From an uncultured Thiotrichales bacterium (GTDB taxonomy: Bacteria; Pseudomonadota; Gammaproteobacteria; Francisellales; CACEW01), in assembly GCA_903870015.1 (NCBI GenBank), contig CAIQBE010000006.1, positions 1 through 64,000 of the forward strand: a stretch of 64,000 nucleotides of DNA. Reading direction: 5' to 3'. Shown one piece after another: positions 53,664-63,031 of this stretch. The translations under genes and the position numbers were made by a program. Positions within the stretch are counted from its first letter, which is position 1. Each line of letters opens with the position of its first letter. The notes beneath the pieces were generated by a model. That model was not told the origin of the DNA, did no database searches, and was given only the letters and a program-made list of their open reading frames with translations.

Positions 53664-55679
53664 ATGGCACTAAAGACGAATCATAGTTTTAAAGTCGATA
53701 TTTTATTGATTTTCATTCCGCTATTCATTATCACTTTTTTGGGCATACGTTTTTATAGCCACTATGAATACACCCAAGATGTGCTGAGCATCACGCACAC
53801 ATTCCCCTCGCTCACCAACGATAGCGCTATGAGCGATGTCAATGATTACCTAAAGCCTGCTGGCGTTACCAAAATTACCGCAGAATTACTGCAAAACCAA
53901 AAACTTGATCTGAGCGCCCCTGATTTACAAAGTGATTTGCACACTATGCTCGACACCTATCCACAATTGACGAGTATTTATATTACTGACAGCAATGGTA
54001 ACTTCACAAAACAAGTGCGGATTAATGATCCCTCACAAGACTTAAGCTATATGCCGAATTTACCGAGCAATGCCACGTTTGCAGTTGAAACCATCAATGT
54101 CAAAAAATCTTCCACACTCTGGGCCTATTTTGACAACAACGGCCAACTCATCAACAACGACAAAAGCGAACCCCAAAGCGATGCAAGAAGCCTGCCCTCC
54201 TATCAAGGTGCCATTAGCAATCAAGGCTATTGGATGAATATGTTCGATGCCCAAAACAATAATGTCGGCATTAGTGTCAGTTACCCGATTATCAACAGCG
54301 ATGGCAAGATCTTAGGCGTCGTTGGCGTGGACTTTAATGCCACAGCAATCAGCAACTATCTGTTGCAATTACAACAAAGCCTGAACAGCACACTCTTTAT
54401 CGTCAACGACCAAGGCATGATTATCAAAGCTAATCCTAACGACCCATCGAACAATTTAATCGATGGCGCTTTGACCGAAGAAACGCTAACGAGCAAATAT
54501 CCCACGACCTTTAAAATCAATAATGTCAGCTATATTATCGATATGACTAGCTACCCTACAGACTACGGCACCCAATGGCGCTTTGGTACGATTATTCCGC
54601 TACAAGCCGTGCTGGGCAAGATCAACCAAACTGATCAAATAATTTTGTACTTTACAATTGCCATGCTCTGCATCACGATCTTATTTGCCCTACTGATTGC
54701 GGGGCGCTTATCCAGCCCCCTCAAACGCCTTGCCCGCGAAACTTTAAAATTTAAGCAACTGGAGTTTAATCAAATAAAATGGCCCAGATCGAGCATCTCT
54801 GAAGTAAACAATTTAACCCAGGCGCTCAAATCATCACAAAAAACCCTAATCACCGCCACGCGCTATTTGCCAAAAACTTTAGTGAAACAATTACTAAGAA
54901 CAGAAAGCTTAGAAGCAGAACAACATACGCTAGCACTCTTATCAAGCAACATTAATAACTTTCATGCCCTGCTTGAAACCAACGATCCCGAAGCGCTCAC
55001 CACCCAACTATCACAATATCTTGAACAGCTCACACAAAGTGCGCTCTTAACAAGCGGACTCGTAGATCACTACGTTAACAATAGCTTCATCGCTTTTTGG
55101 GGCGCACCGATTAAAGATGAACAACAGGCACAACATGCTGCAATTAGCGCCTTGCACGCTCGCCAAAGCATTCAAAATTTAAATCATATTTGGCAAGAAA
55201 ATGGCCAACCCACTTATCAAACTTATTTTGGCCTACACCTAGGCAAAGTGATTACAGGTCATATTGGATCCTCAGATTGCATGAACTACACCATGATTGG
55301 TGAAAGCGTGAACTTTGTAAAATACTTACCACAAATCAATGCTACCTACGGGACCAAAATTATTGCCAGCCACTCGTTTTATAAAACGCTGCAAAATGAG
55401 TTTTTATTCCGCCCCGTTGATTTCATCAAAATACCAGGCCGCCAGAATGCCATCCCTGTGTATGAATTAGTAGCCGCCCTAAACACAGGAGCCCCCGAAG
55501 AACTCCAAGCCAATCCTCAACAGATGAGACTCTGCGAGCTCACCCGCCAAGCCTTTTCTGCCTATGATCAACAAGATTTTAAACTAGCCTTGCACCTCTA
55601 CACCGAAATACATGAGCAATACCCCCATGACACCATTGCATCGATTTTTATGGAACGCTGTCAGAATCAGGACCAATAA
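53664..55679 (+). CDS. Cache-domain membrane receptor with degenerate class III cyclase domain
   Basis: The 671-residue protein has a TM helix (about 12-30), a periplasmic sensor of about 290 residues of dCache type (FDAQNNNVGISVSYPI, GVVGVDFNATAIS), a second TM (about 329-350), a HAMP-like linker and a C-terminal adenylyl/guanylyl cyclase domain (about 420-620). Key residues of the cyclase are changed. The first metal Asp is Asn429 (SNINNF instead of xDIxGF), the second is Asn473 (VNNSFIAFWGAP instead of GDxxxAxFG) and the transition-state Arg is Tyr554; Asn550 is kept. The protein is therefore probably not catalytic, and may bind a nucleotide or partner. A cyclase with an unusual active site is the alternative. 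Confidence 0.8.
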   Translation: MALKTNHSFKVDILLIFIPLFIITFLGIRFYSHYEYTQDVLSITHTFPSLTNDSAMSDVNDYLKPAGVTKITAELLQNQKLDLSAPDLQSDLHTMLDTYPQLTSIYITDSNGNFTKQVRINDPSQDLSYMPNLPSNATFAVETINVKKSSTLWAYFDNNGQLINNDKSEPQSDARSLPSYQGAISNQGYWMNMFDAQNNNVGISVSYPIINSDGKILGVVGVDFNATAISNYLLQLQQSLNSTLFIVNDQGMIIKANPNDPSNNLIDGALTEETLTSKYPTTFKINNVSYIIDMTSYPTDYGTQWRFGTIIPLQAVLGKINQTDQIILYFTIAMLCITILFALLIAGRLSSPLKRLARETLKFKQLEFNQIKWPRSSISEVNNLTQALKSSQKTLITATRYLPKTLVKQLLRTESLEAEQHTLALLSSNINNFHALLETNDPEALTTQLSQYLEQLTQSALLTSGLVDHYVNNSFIAFWGAPIKDEQQAQHAAISALHARQSIQNLNHIWQENGQPTYQTYFGLHLGKVITGHIGSSDCMNYTMIGESVNFVKYLPQINATYGTKIIASHSFYKTLQNEFLFRPVDFIKIPGRQNAIPVYELVAALNTGAPEELQANPQQMRLCELTRQAFSAYDQQDFKLALHLYTEIHEQYPHDTIASIFMERCQNQDQ

Positions 55680-55788
55680 AATAAAGGAAAGCTAATTGGA
55701 TCCTGGATCCAGTTTTTAATAGCATACAACGTAGCTGCATTCTATTCATAAATAATTAATGCCTAACGCGCCGAGCTTGGCACGGCGA

Positions 55789-57003
55789 TCAAGACGACGA
55801 TTTTTTTTGCCACCGAAACAATTTCAACCAAAAATCCCGATTCTCCAAAGCTCTCGCCAAATAACAGCTCAGCACATTAATCACTACAAACAACACCAAA
55901 AATAAAATCGTAAAATCAACCCAATTAAAAGTCAAAATACGCGTCCCTAACAATGAAAATGCCAGCAACATCAAAGGAAAGTGAACCAGATACAACGTAT
56001 AAGTATAAAAACTCCCACGTGCGAGTGTACGCAAAATCCGCGGCGGTGTTTTTTTAAATTTAAAATTCACCAAAAACAGCATCAAAAAGCCCGCCACCAC
56101 ACCGCCACAAAGCTCTACACCCACATCACCCAAATGCCATGCAAACGGATAAATGCCAATGAAAACCAATCCTGAAATGATCAGGCTGAGACGAGGGCTT
56201 AACACCCGCTTATGCGTCAAATATACATAAGCAATCCCCACCCCCCAAAGCCATACCAAACCCAAAGCCCATACTTTCAGATACATAACAATATACTGAT
56301 GATTCAAACACATAAAGAGCAAAGGCAGTAATAACACATAACCGGACAAACACATCAACTGCTTGCGGCTTTTATTCACGTAAACCACAAAAACCATGGC
56401 AAACAAAGCATAATAATAAAACTCGTAAGACAATGACCATAAGGCCATATCCATATTAAGCTCAGTATCACCAGGCACCAACAACAAAACTTTAAGCACT
56501 TCCAATACAGTCAAAGAAGCCTTGGGCGTCAACACATACAAATCATCCGTCAAAAAATAACTTTCACTGCCAAAAAGATGTAAACCTCGAATAACCACAC
56601 AAACAATAAGCGTCAACACCACAGCAAAATACAACGGCGGTACAATTCTTAAAATTCTTTTTTTAAGATAAGCCCAAACATCAAAACGCTGCGTGGCATG
56701 AACTTCCGAAAAAACCTGACTGCCAATTAAAAACCCACTCATGACAAAAAACACCATGACCGCAATGGCATGGGAAAAGAAATAACCCGCACTCACAACA
56801 ACATTAGGATGATAAAAAGTCCGATCTAAACCATAAATACGTACAATAAAAATAAATAAAAAATGCCCAACAAAAACACTTACACAAGCCAAATAGCGAA
56901 CCACATCCAACAACAAATAAGCATGAGGGTCCATTTTACGATGCGACAGTAGACTCAAGAGATAAACCAATTTTTTGGATATCGCCATTGTACTCCAAAA
57001 CAT
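55789..57003 (-). CDS. Acyltransferase family 3 (OafA/YrhL type) membrane protein
   Basis: The 404-residue protein has about ten membrane helices and the Acyl_transf_3 landmarks: DVVRYLACVSVFVGHFL with the conserved His, FFVMSGFLIGSQVF, and the RILRIVPPLYFAVVLT stretch, where a basic-residue region binds the acyl donor. Such enzymes O-acetylate or otherwise acylate polysaccharides, such as LPS O-antigen or cell-surface glycans. The acceptor is not known. It is transcribed away from mdh and converges on the cyclase-like gene. Confidence 0.85.
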   Translation of the reverse strand: MFWSTMAISKKLVYLLSLLSHRKMDPHAYLLLDVVRYLACVSVFVGHFLFIFIVRIYGLDRTFYHPNVVVSAGYFFSHAIAVMVFFVMSGFLIGSQVFSEVHATQRFDVWAYLKKRILRIVPPLYFAVVLTLIVCVVIRGLHLFGSESYFLTDDLYVLTPKASLTVLEVLKVLLLVPGDTELNMDMALWSLSYEFYYYALFAMVFVVYVNKSRKQLMCLSGYVLLLPLLFMCLNHQYIVMYLKVWALGLVWLWGVGIAYVYLTHKRVLSPRLSLIISGLVFIGIYPFAWHLGDVGVELCGGVVAGFLMLFLVNFKFKKTPPRILRTLARGSFYTYTLYLVHFPLMLLAFSLLGTRILTFNWVDFTILFLVLFVVINVLSCYLARALENRDFWLKLFRWQKKSSS

Positions 57004-57046
57004 GAGGCATGATATAATGCCAATTATTTAACGAAAGGACCCTCCC

Positions 57047-58060
57047 ATGAGCACGAACAAAAAACGCATCAAAGTCACCATCACAGGCGCCGCCGGCCAG
57101 ATTGGCTACGCCCTCATTTTCAGAATTGCGTCCGGCCAAGTGTTTGGGCCCAATACTGAAGTTGAATTACAACTTTTAGAAATAGAACCCGCACTACCAT
57201 CTCTTATGGGCGTAGGGATGGAGCTTGATGATTGCGCCTTTCCTTTACTCAAAAAAATCGTATGCACCGCTGACCCCAAAGTCGCTTTTGCTGGCACTAA
57301 CTGGTGTTTCCTCGTAGGCTCAGTGCCCAGAAAACTCGGCATGGAACGTGCCGATCTTTTAAAAATAAATGGTAATATTTTTGTAGGCCAAGGCCAAGCC
57401 ATTAACGATAATGCCGCCGATGACGTGCAAGTATTTGTGGTCGGCAATCCTTGCAACACAAACTGCTTAATCGCACAGCACAATGCACCTGATGTCCCCG
57501 CAGAACGTTTTTTTGCTATGACCGCCCTCGATGAAAATCGTGCCAAAGCACAACTAGCTCAAAAAGCCAATGTCTCAGTCACTGATATTACCAATATGAC
57601 CATCTGGGGCAATCACTCACAGAATCAATTCCCTGACTTTTTCAATGCCAAAATTAAAGGCACACCCGTCGTTGACGTCATCAAGGATCTTAACTGGCTC
57701 AAAAACGAATTCGTCCCCGCAGTACAACAACGCGGCACAACCGTGATTAAAGCCCGCGGTTCATCTTCAGCCGCATCAGCCGCCAATGCCGCTATTGATG
57801 GCGTGGTACGCTTAATTACGACAACCAATGCCAATGATAGCTTTTCAGCAGGCTGTGTCTCTCATGGTGAATACGGCGTTGACGAAGGCCTAATCTTCTC
57901 ATACCCATTGCATGTCGACAGCAACCACCATATCAGCGTCGTCCCACACTTTGACCTAAGCGACAGCTTCAGCCAAGAAAAATTCAAAACCGTACTCGAG
58001 GAATTAAGACAAGAGCGCGATATTGTAAAATCGCTTGGATTAATTAAACAAGAGACCTAA
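57047..58060 (+). CDS. mdh: Malate dehydrogenase
   Basis: Mdh interconverts malate and oxaloacetate with NAD. The 337-residue protein has [14 protein letters not shown] (NAD-binding glycine loop), [22 protein letters not shown], and the catalytic His in [16 protein letters not shown]. This is the cytosolic-type MDH also found in Chlamydia, Coxiella and Legionella, rather than the E. coli type. AAAGGA lies seven bases before the ATG. Its own terminator-like hairpin follows at 58114. Confidence 0.96.
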   Translation: MSTNKKRIKVTITGAAGQIGYALIFRIASGQVFGPNTEVELQLLEIEPALPSLMGVGMELDDCAFPLLKKIVCTADPKVAFAGTNWCFLVGSVPRKLGMERADLLKINGNIFVGQGQAINDNAADDVQVFVVGNPCNTNCLIAQHNAPDVPAERFFAMTALDENRAKAQLAQKANVSVTDITNMTIWGNHSQNQFPDFFNAKIKGTPVVDVIKDLNWLKNEFVPAVQQRGTTVIKARGSSSAASAANAAIDGVVRLITTTNANDSFSAGCVSHGEYGVDEGLIFSYPLHVDSNHHISVVPHFDLSDSFSQEKFKTVLEELRQERDIVKSLGLIKQET

Positions 58061-58113
58061 AGCGCTAGCCGCCCTGAACTGCCTTGCGCGGCACGCGAAG
58101 ATCTCAAAAAAAC

Positions 58114-58146
58114 CGTTGTCCTGTGAGCGTCGTGCGCAGGACGACG
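58114..58146. terminator. 10-bp stem-loop between mdh and the lipoprotein gene
   Basis: CGTTGTCCTG (58114-58123) and CAGGACGACG (58137-58146) form a stem (one T-G pair) with a 13-base loop between two convergent genes. There is no clear T-run, so efficiency is uncertain. Confidence 0.4.
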
Positions 58147-58150
58147 ACTG

Positions 58151-58819
58151 CTATTGCAAGCTATTATGCGCCGATGAATACTGCAACGCTTGTTGCACCC
58201 ATTGTTGAGCGAGGAGCGCAAATTCATCTGCTGTATTGACACGATTACGGAACTGCTCGCCATGAATTGTGGTGACTGTTTCGCGCAATAATTGCCCCGT
58301 CATACTATCCACAAATTTTAACTCAACCACCAAGACCGGTGTCTTCTCATTTAAATCTGTAGCGGTTGAAGCTAATTTAATTGCTGCAGAAATCGGGATC
58401 AAATTTCTAGCATGTAACCCATCACCCTCAAGCGCAGCACCAGTGATCGCAACATTCAACTGCGCCACACCCGGCCCACGATTATTCGCCACTGTGATCG
58501 ATTGACCTACAATTTTACGCAAACCATTTTGAATATTATCGCGCGCCGCATCAATTTGCGGCTGAGTCACGCCATTAGTCGTAGCAGTTTGATATAAAAC
58601 GACTGGCGCAATAAACACGGCATTATAATCGCTACGCTTTGCTGCTGGATTTTGATAGGTATAAACTTGAATACCTGCGGGACTAGGCACAGGTTTTAAC
58701 AAACTATAATCCGGCAAAAATCCAGACGCTTTAGGCAAACTACTTTGCGAAGCACAGCCCGCAAGCCCTAAAGCTAACCCCACCGCCAATACTCCCGCTA
58801 CAATCCTATTCTTTTTCAT
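58151..58819 (-). CDS. DUF3313-type outer-membrane lipoprotein
   Basis: A lipoprotein of about 222 residues: the signal MKKNRIVAGVLAVGLALGLAGC has a lipobox LAGC. The mature part (DYSLLKPVPSPAG, RSDYNAVFIAPVVLYQ, a predicted mixed alpha/beta domain) resembles DUF3313 lipoproteins. The family has no established function. I start at the ATG at 58819, nine bases from GAGG; an in-frame GTG at 58828 is possible. Confidence 0.75.
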   Translation of the reverse strand: MKKNRIVAGVLAVGLALGLAGCASQSSLPKASGFLPDYSLLKPVPSPAGIQVYTYQNPAAKRSDYNAVFIAPVVLYQTATTNGVTQPQIDAARDNIQNGLRKIVGQSITVANNRGPGVAQLNVAITGAALEGDGLHARNLIPISAAIKLASTATDLNEKTPVLVVELKFVDSMTGQLLRETVTTIHGEQFRNRVNTADEFALLAQQWVQQALQYSSAHNSLQ

Positions 58820-58930
58820 GAGCCGCACCCTCGTTAATTATGATAAGCTTATTCACCATTATACCTAAATTTCTACATTCACCTAATACCGTGTAGAATA
58901 AGCAGCTACATCGCAAAAATAGTAAAACTC

Positions 58931-59584
58931 ATGAAACCAGAACTCTGCACCCAATGCCAAAAAGCCCCCGAACTTTGTATCTGCAGCGACATAACGCCCA
59001 AAGACTCAAAACTCCATGTCTTAATCCTACAACATCCTCAAGAGCCTGATCATGAGATTGGCAGCGCACGCTTAACGCATTTAGCCCTCCCCAATTCAAC
59101 TCTAAAAATCGGACTATCCTGGCGTAACCTCGCCGCAGTATTAGGAAGAAAAGAAGCCGACCCCACCCGCTGGGCAGTTTTATATTTAGGCTCTGGCGTT
59201 AAAGGTGAAGATATTGAAAAAATTCCACTACAATTCGTCTCCAAAAAAGGCACACCGATTGATGAACCAGATAACCTTGAAGGCATCATCATATTAGATG
59301 GCACCTGGAGCCAAGCCAAAGCCCTTTGGTGGCGCAACGCCTGGTTATTAAAATCACGCCGCATTATCCTAACACCACAACAAAAATCGCTCTACAAAGA
59401 ATTGCGCAAAGAACCACGGCGCGAATGCTTATCCACGATCGAGTCAGTGGCAGAGGTGTTAGAATTGTTAGGCGAAAAACCCGAAGTAAGTCAACACTTA
59501 AGAGAATTATTTGGCAAGTTACTCGATAAACGCCGCGAACTTTTAAAACAAGCCAAAACCCAACATGTTGCCAAAACGATCTAA
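58931..59584 (+). CDS. tapT: tRNA-uridine aminocarboxypropyltransferase (DTW domain, TapT/YfiP-like)
   Basis: DTW-domain enzymes use SAM to add the 3-amino-3-carboxypropyl group to uridine 47 in tRNA. The 217-residue protein has the zinc-binding CTQCQKAPELCIC near the N-terminus, LILQHPQEPDHEIGSARL, and the family motif DGTWSQAKALWWRNAWLL (DGTW-x-x-A-x-x-L), after which the family is named. It overlaps the downstream MFS gene by 20 bases, so the two are coupled. Confidence 0.85.
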   Translation: MKPELCTQCQKAPELCICSDITPKDSKLHVLILQHPQEPDHEIGSARLTHLALPNSTLKIGLSWRNLAAVLGRKEADPTRWAVLYLGSGVKGEDIEKIPLQFVSKKGTPIDEPDNLEGIIILDGTWSQAKALWWRNAWLLKSRRIILTPQQKSLYKELRKEPRRECLSTIESVAEVLELLGEKPEVSQHLRELFGKLLDKRRELLKQAKTQHVAKTI

Positions 59585-60833
59585 AACCGACATTAAAACC
59601 CTAGTCATTGCATCACTAGGCAGCAGTTTAGAGTTTTATGATTTTGTCATTTATGTGTTTTTTGCACAAATGATCGCAACGATTTTTTTCAATACCACCT
59701 CGACAATAAGCGGCTTGCTCATCTCATTTTCAGTCTTTGCCAGCGGCTATGTCGCGCGCTTTGTCGGCGGAATTATTTTCAGCCACTTTGGTGATAAACG
59801 CGGCCGCAAAAACGCTTTTGCCACAACCATTTTACTCATGGCCGCACCCACCTTCATGATCGGCCTCTTACCAACTTATTCACAAGCCGGCTTATTGGCA
59901 TCATTATTATTAATCAGCTGCCGCATCATCCAGGGCCTCGCCATCGGTGGTGAAATCCCTGGCGCCATTACCTTTGTTTACGAACACGTGCTGAAATCAA
60001 AACGAGGCTTAGCCTGTGGTATTTTATTTTGTGGCACCACCATCGGGACATTTTTAGGATCAAGCGTTGCCGCGCTTTGTTTCGCCTTTATGTCGAGCAG
60101 CACTTTACACAGCTGGGGCTGGAGAATCCCTTTTTTAATCGGCGGCGTATTAGGATGGATTAGCGCCTATATACGACGCTACTTAAAAGAAACGCCACTG
60201 TTCCTTAATTTGAGAAAAGAACATATCAAATACCCCGCACTCAACATCATCAAAGCACATAAATATAAATGGCTCCAATCCGCAAGCGCCATCTGGGCCA
60301 TCGCCGTTGCCATCAGCATTTACTTGTTGTTTTTACCCACTTACTTACATGTCTATGATCAATTTGACTCAAAGAAAATTTTAATGATGAACTCATTGGC
60401 GGTGTTAATGAATGCCTTTTTAATCATGGGCGCTGGCAAACTCTCAGATATAATAGGCGCGCGCAAGATGCTCAATATCAGCCTAATCATCCTCATCATA
60501 GGCTCATACCCCATCTTTGCGAATTTCGCACCAGGGAATTATACCGCAATCTACCTCTGCTACCTGTTTATCGGCATCGCCAATGCAGCAGGCGCCGCCA
60601 GCGGCATTGTATTACTCGCTGCCTCCTTCCCCACTAAGATTCGTTATTCAGGCGTAGCCTTGGGCTATAACTTAGCATTAGGTGTATTGGGCGGCTTCAC
60701 CCCATTGATCGTCACTGCACTCATCCAGTACACCGGACAAAAAACCGCACCGGCTTTTTATATGATGCTTGTCGCAAGCATCGCGCTAATATTGAGCCTA
60801 TTGCATAAAAAAGGCAGCGATGCTCTGCATTAA
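59565..60833 (+). CDS. MFS metabolite:H+ symporter (ProP-like)
   Basis: A 422-residue protein with 12 membrane segments and the MHS-type start SLGSSLEFYDFVIYVFFA. The loop motif is FGDKRGRKNAFATT and the QGLAIGGEIPGA stretch in TM4-5 is diagnostic of the sugar-porter/MHS branch that includes ProP and the KgtP/ShiA transporters. Substrate could be an organic acid or an osmolyte; it cannot be read. Start at 59565 overlaps the tapT stop; no ribosome-binding site is evident, and the last four bases overlap the stop of the next gene on the minus strand. Confidence 0.85.
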   Translation: MLPKRSKTDIKTLVIASLGSSLEFYDFVIYVFFAQMIATIFFNTTSTISGLLISFSVFASGYVARFVGGIIFSHFGDKRGRKNAFATTILLMAAPTFMIGLLPTYSQAGLLASLLLISCRIIQGLAIGGEIPGAITFVYEHVLKSKRGLACGILFCGTTIGTFLGSSVAALCFAFMSSSTLHSWGWRIPFLIGGVLGWISAYIRRYLKETPLFLNLRKEHIKYPALNIIKAHKYKWLQSASAIWAIAVAISIYLLFLPTYLHVYDQFDSKKILMMNSLAVLMNAFLIMGAGKLSDIIGARKMLNISLIILIIGSYPIFANFAPGNYTAIYLCYLFIGIANAAGAASGIVLLAASFPTKIRYSGVALGYNLALGVLGGFTPLIVTALIQYTGQKTAPAFYMMLVASIALILSLLHKKGSDALH

Positions 60834-61519
60834 ATGAGCCCCCATCCTTGAAGATTCTTGAGCAAAGCAGTCGAGTTAGGCATAAGAGCACTGAACAGAG
60901 TCAAGGCCAAACAAGGAGCAGATGAAGCCTCACTCATTGCAGCAGGCGCCACTGAAACAACTACAGAGGGCTGTGATGGCAATGCTAGCAAAAGAGAATC
61001 GCAAGAAATATAACTATGAAAAAGCCCATGCTTCTTGGAGTAGGATGATTCAATAAGCTGGCTCGACACACACCCACCCTGATAGTGAACCCTAAGAAAT
61101 TCAGTTAATTTCTGTATGAGACCCGAAGCATCTCGGTCATCATATTGATGACAACGCCCCAAGCACGCAACCCACTCAATAAAGTCCTCTGTCAATAAAT
61201 CCTGGGGATAAGGACTAGCCAAGATCCTTAAGCGCAAAGCATGCATACAATCACGAGAATCCTTTTCTGATAAGAAATGTTTAGCGTAGCCGCGTATGTA
61301 TAATAGAATATGTTGATCAGACAAAGCTACAGAAGGCTTTAGAGGGAATTGATTCTGCAAACAACTTTCAAAATATATAAGACTCCTTGGACGCTCGCCT
61401 TTAGGAAGCTCAATGCTGACTAACTGGGCAATAAGAGCCTTTTGCATAGGTGAAAGTGCCACAGATGCTGATAATGCCATAAATACAGACCACTGATAAT
61501 TTATGGTAAAATTATACAT
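60830..61519 (-). CDS. Unknown protein with a repeated SRDCM-LRLRIL domain (copy 1)
   Basis: The roughly 229-residue product shares a domain with the unknown protein at the right edge of the window. The block SRDCMHALRLRILASPYP, followed by LLT-x-x-FI-x-WV-x-x-LG, an H, and AS-x-x-I-x-x-L-x-x-FL, recurs in both. About 25 of 58 residues are identical by hand count, with no gaps over the core. The C-terminal part is Ser/Ala/Val-rich. I do not recognise the domain. No ribosome-binding site is visible for either the ATG at 61519 or a later one at 61480; the latter may be the true start. An effector or intracellular-lifestyle protein is possible. Confidence 0.6.
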   Translation of the reverse strand: MYNFTINYQWSVFMALSASVALSPMQKALIAQLVSIELPKGERPRSLIYFESCLQNQFPLKPSVALSDQHILLYIRGYAKHFLSEKDSRDCMHALRLRILASPYPQDLLTEDFIEWVACLGRCHQYDDRDASGLIQKLTEFLRVHYQGGCVSSQLIESSYSKKHGLFHSYISCDSLLLALPSQPSVVVSVAPAAMSEASSAPCLALTLFSALMPNSTALLKNLQGWGLI

Positions 61520-61666
61520 CAATAAATTATAAATTCAAAGTTAAATACATATAAAATATTTAATTAAAAATAAAAAAATGGAATGATACTCAGCATGAAT
61601 AAAGCTATTTTTTAAGATAGAATGATCTAATACAGCTAAGAATATTTACCATTAAGGAATTTACTT

Positions 61667-63007
61667 ATGTTTGGCTCACAAGAAACTCACGCTCAAACGA
61701 CTAAAAAAGCGTTAGCAAAAATATTTCCAACGCTTGCAACAAGCATCACAGATGAAGAAACTTTAGAAGCTATTACCATGGCTGATGTCAGAGGCGCTGC
61801 ACCGACAAGATTTCCCAAAGACATGAATGAACTGCAAAAATTAGGCGATGCCGCCCTAGATTACCATATGCTACGAATACTCAGAAAAAAAGGATTTAAC
61901 GGTAGTTTTGAAGCAGAAAAAGCCCGCCTGCTTGGCAACGAGGCAACACAACCACTCAATCAATTATTTGATCGCTTTGGACTAAAAGACCTGATTTTAA
62001 GCCTAAGCCCAACGGATTCTTTATCACCACATCAAAAAGCTGACGCTGTTGAAGCTATATTTGGATTGCTGGAGATTCACAATCTACTGAGCGATGCCAT
62101 CATCGAAGGTGTGTTTAAAGATTTTTTACCCACAGTAGAAAAACTAGCGGCCCCAGCCCCACGAAGAGATCTCACAACCGCAGAAGTCTGCTCACTGCCC
62201 TCAAGCGTTTTACCCGTACTCATCAAAACCGAGCCACAGAGAGTAGAACGATTAGCCGATGAAGTATTAGCTGCAATTGTAAAAGACTTTGCAAGCAAAC
62301 CCTCAATCGAGAAAGAAATGCTCGCTCGAGCCAATATCATTGTAAAAGAATATAAAAAGCATCAACGCTTTTTTGAGCTCTGCCTAAACGACGACACCCT
62401 AAGCCCCGAAAAATTTAAACAACTATATCCCAAACAAGCAGCCTCATATGTGTACCCAGACCCAAGGCGCCCAATACATGCACGAAAAGTAGCACCCTTT
62501 CTAGATGTACTGGCCAAACAAAGATTAGCTGGGGAATTAATCCGCGAGCTGGCAACACAACCACCCGCTAACGCCCCTCAATTTGCCACAGCACTACTTG
62601 AGGTGACCAACCAATTAAGACCCTGCGAATTTTTAATTGAAGACTTTAATAATTTACCCGAAGGTAAACAAGCATTGCTACCCGGACTACACCCACTTAA
62701 ACACTTCAAAAGACCTGAGCGTAGCAGCATGATGGTCGATGTGAAAATATTAAGCTTAGAACTAACCGAATTTAAAGCCTGCGTGGCAATGCTAGATCCC
62801 TCTGGAATACGCGCCCAACAAATTAAAACTGAGATTGAACACCGAATGAAAGGCACTGACATAAAAGCAAAAACACTGGCTCACTATCAAGAATATCTTG
62901 ACTGCCTAAGACCACCAGCACCCGCTGCTGCATCAACAACCCCCATGGAGGCACATCACAGAGCCACTGGAGCAGCTAGCAGCACCAGTACAATGACACT
63001 GCGTTAA
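61667..63007 (+). CDS. Protein with an RNase III-like domain
   Basis: Residues 50-150 of this 446-residue protein resemble the RNase III catalytic domain in order and spacing: NELQKLGDAALDY (E. coli NERLEFLGDSIL), then a linking helix, FGLKDLILSLSP (E. coli ELGECLRLGPGE), then HQKADAVEAIFGLLE (E. coli ILADTVEALIGGVF). Of the four metal ligands D61, D126 and E129 are present (E. coli D45, D114, E117); the fourth (E. coli E41) is Gln57. No double-stranded-RNA-binding domain is apparent. Residues 200-400 are an unknown helical region, followed by a Pro/Ala/Ser-rich tail. AAGGAA lies seven bases before the ATG. Confidence 0.6.
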   Translation: MFGSQETHAQTTKKALAKIFPTLATSITDEETLEAITMADVRGAAPTRFPKDMNELQKLGDAALDYHMLRILRKKGFNGSFEAEKARLLGNEATQPLNQLFDRFGLKDLILSLSPTDSLSPHQKADAVEAIFGLLEIHNLLSDAIIEGVFKDFLPTVEKLAAPAPRRDLTTAEVCSLPSSVLPVLIKTEPQRVERLADEVLAAIVKDFASKPSIEKEMLARANIIVKEYKKHQRFFELCLNDDTLSPEKFKQLYPKQAASYVYPDPRRPIHARKVAPFLDVLAKQRLAGELIRELATQPPANAPQFATALLEVTNQLRPCEFLIEDFNNLPEGKQALLPGLHPLKHFKRPERSSMMVDVKILSLELTEFKACVAMLDPSGIRAQQIKTEIEHRMKGTDIKAKTLAHYQEYLDCLRPPAPAAASTTPMEAHHRATGAASSTSTMTLR

Positions 63008-63031
63008 GCCTCTGCCAATCGTGGCCTTGGG

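Noticed and set aside
55697-55711. Tandem GGATCC-containing palindrome after the cyclase gene
   Set aside because: Two GGATCC sites a few bases apart with no other structure; no evidence of function.
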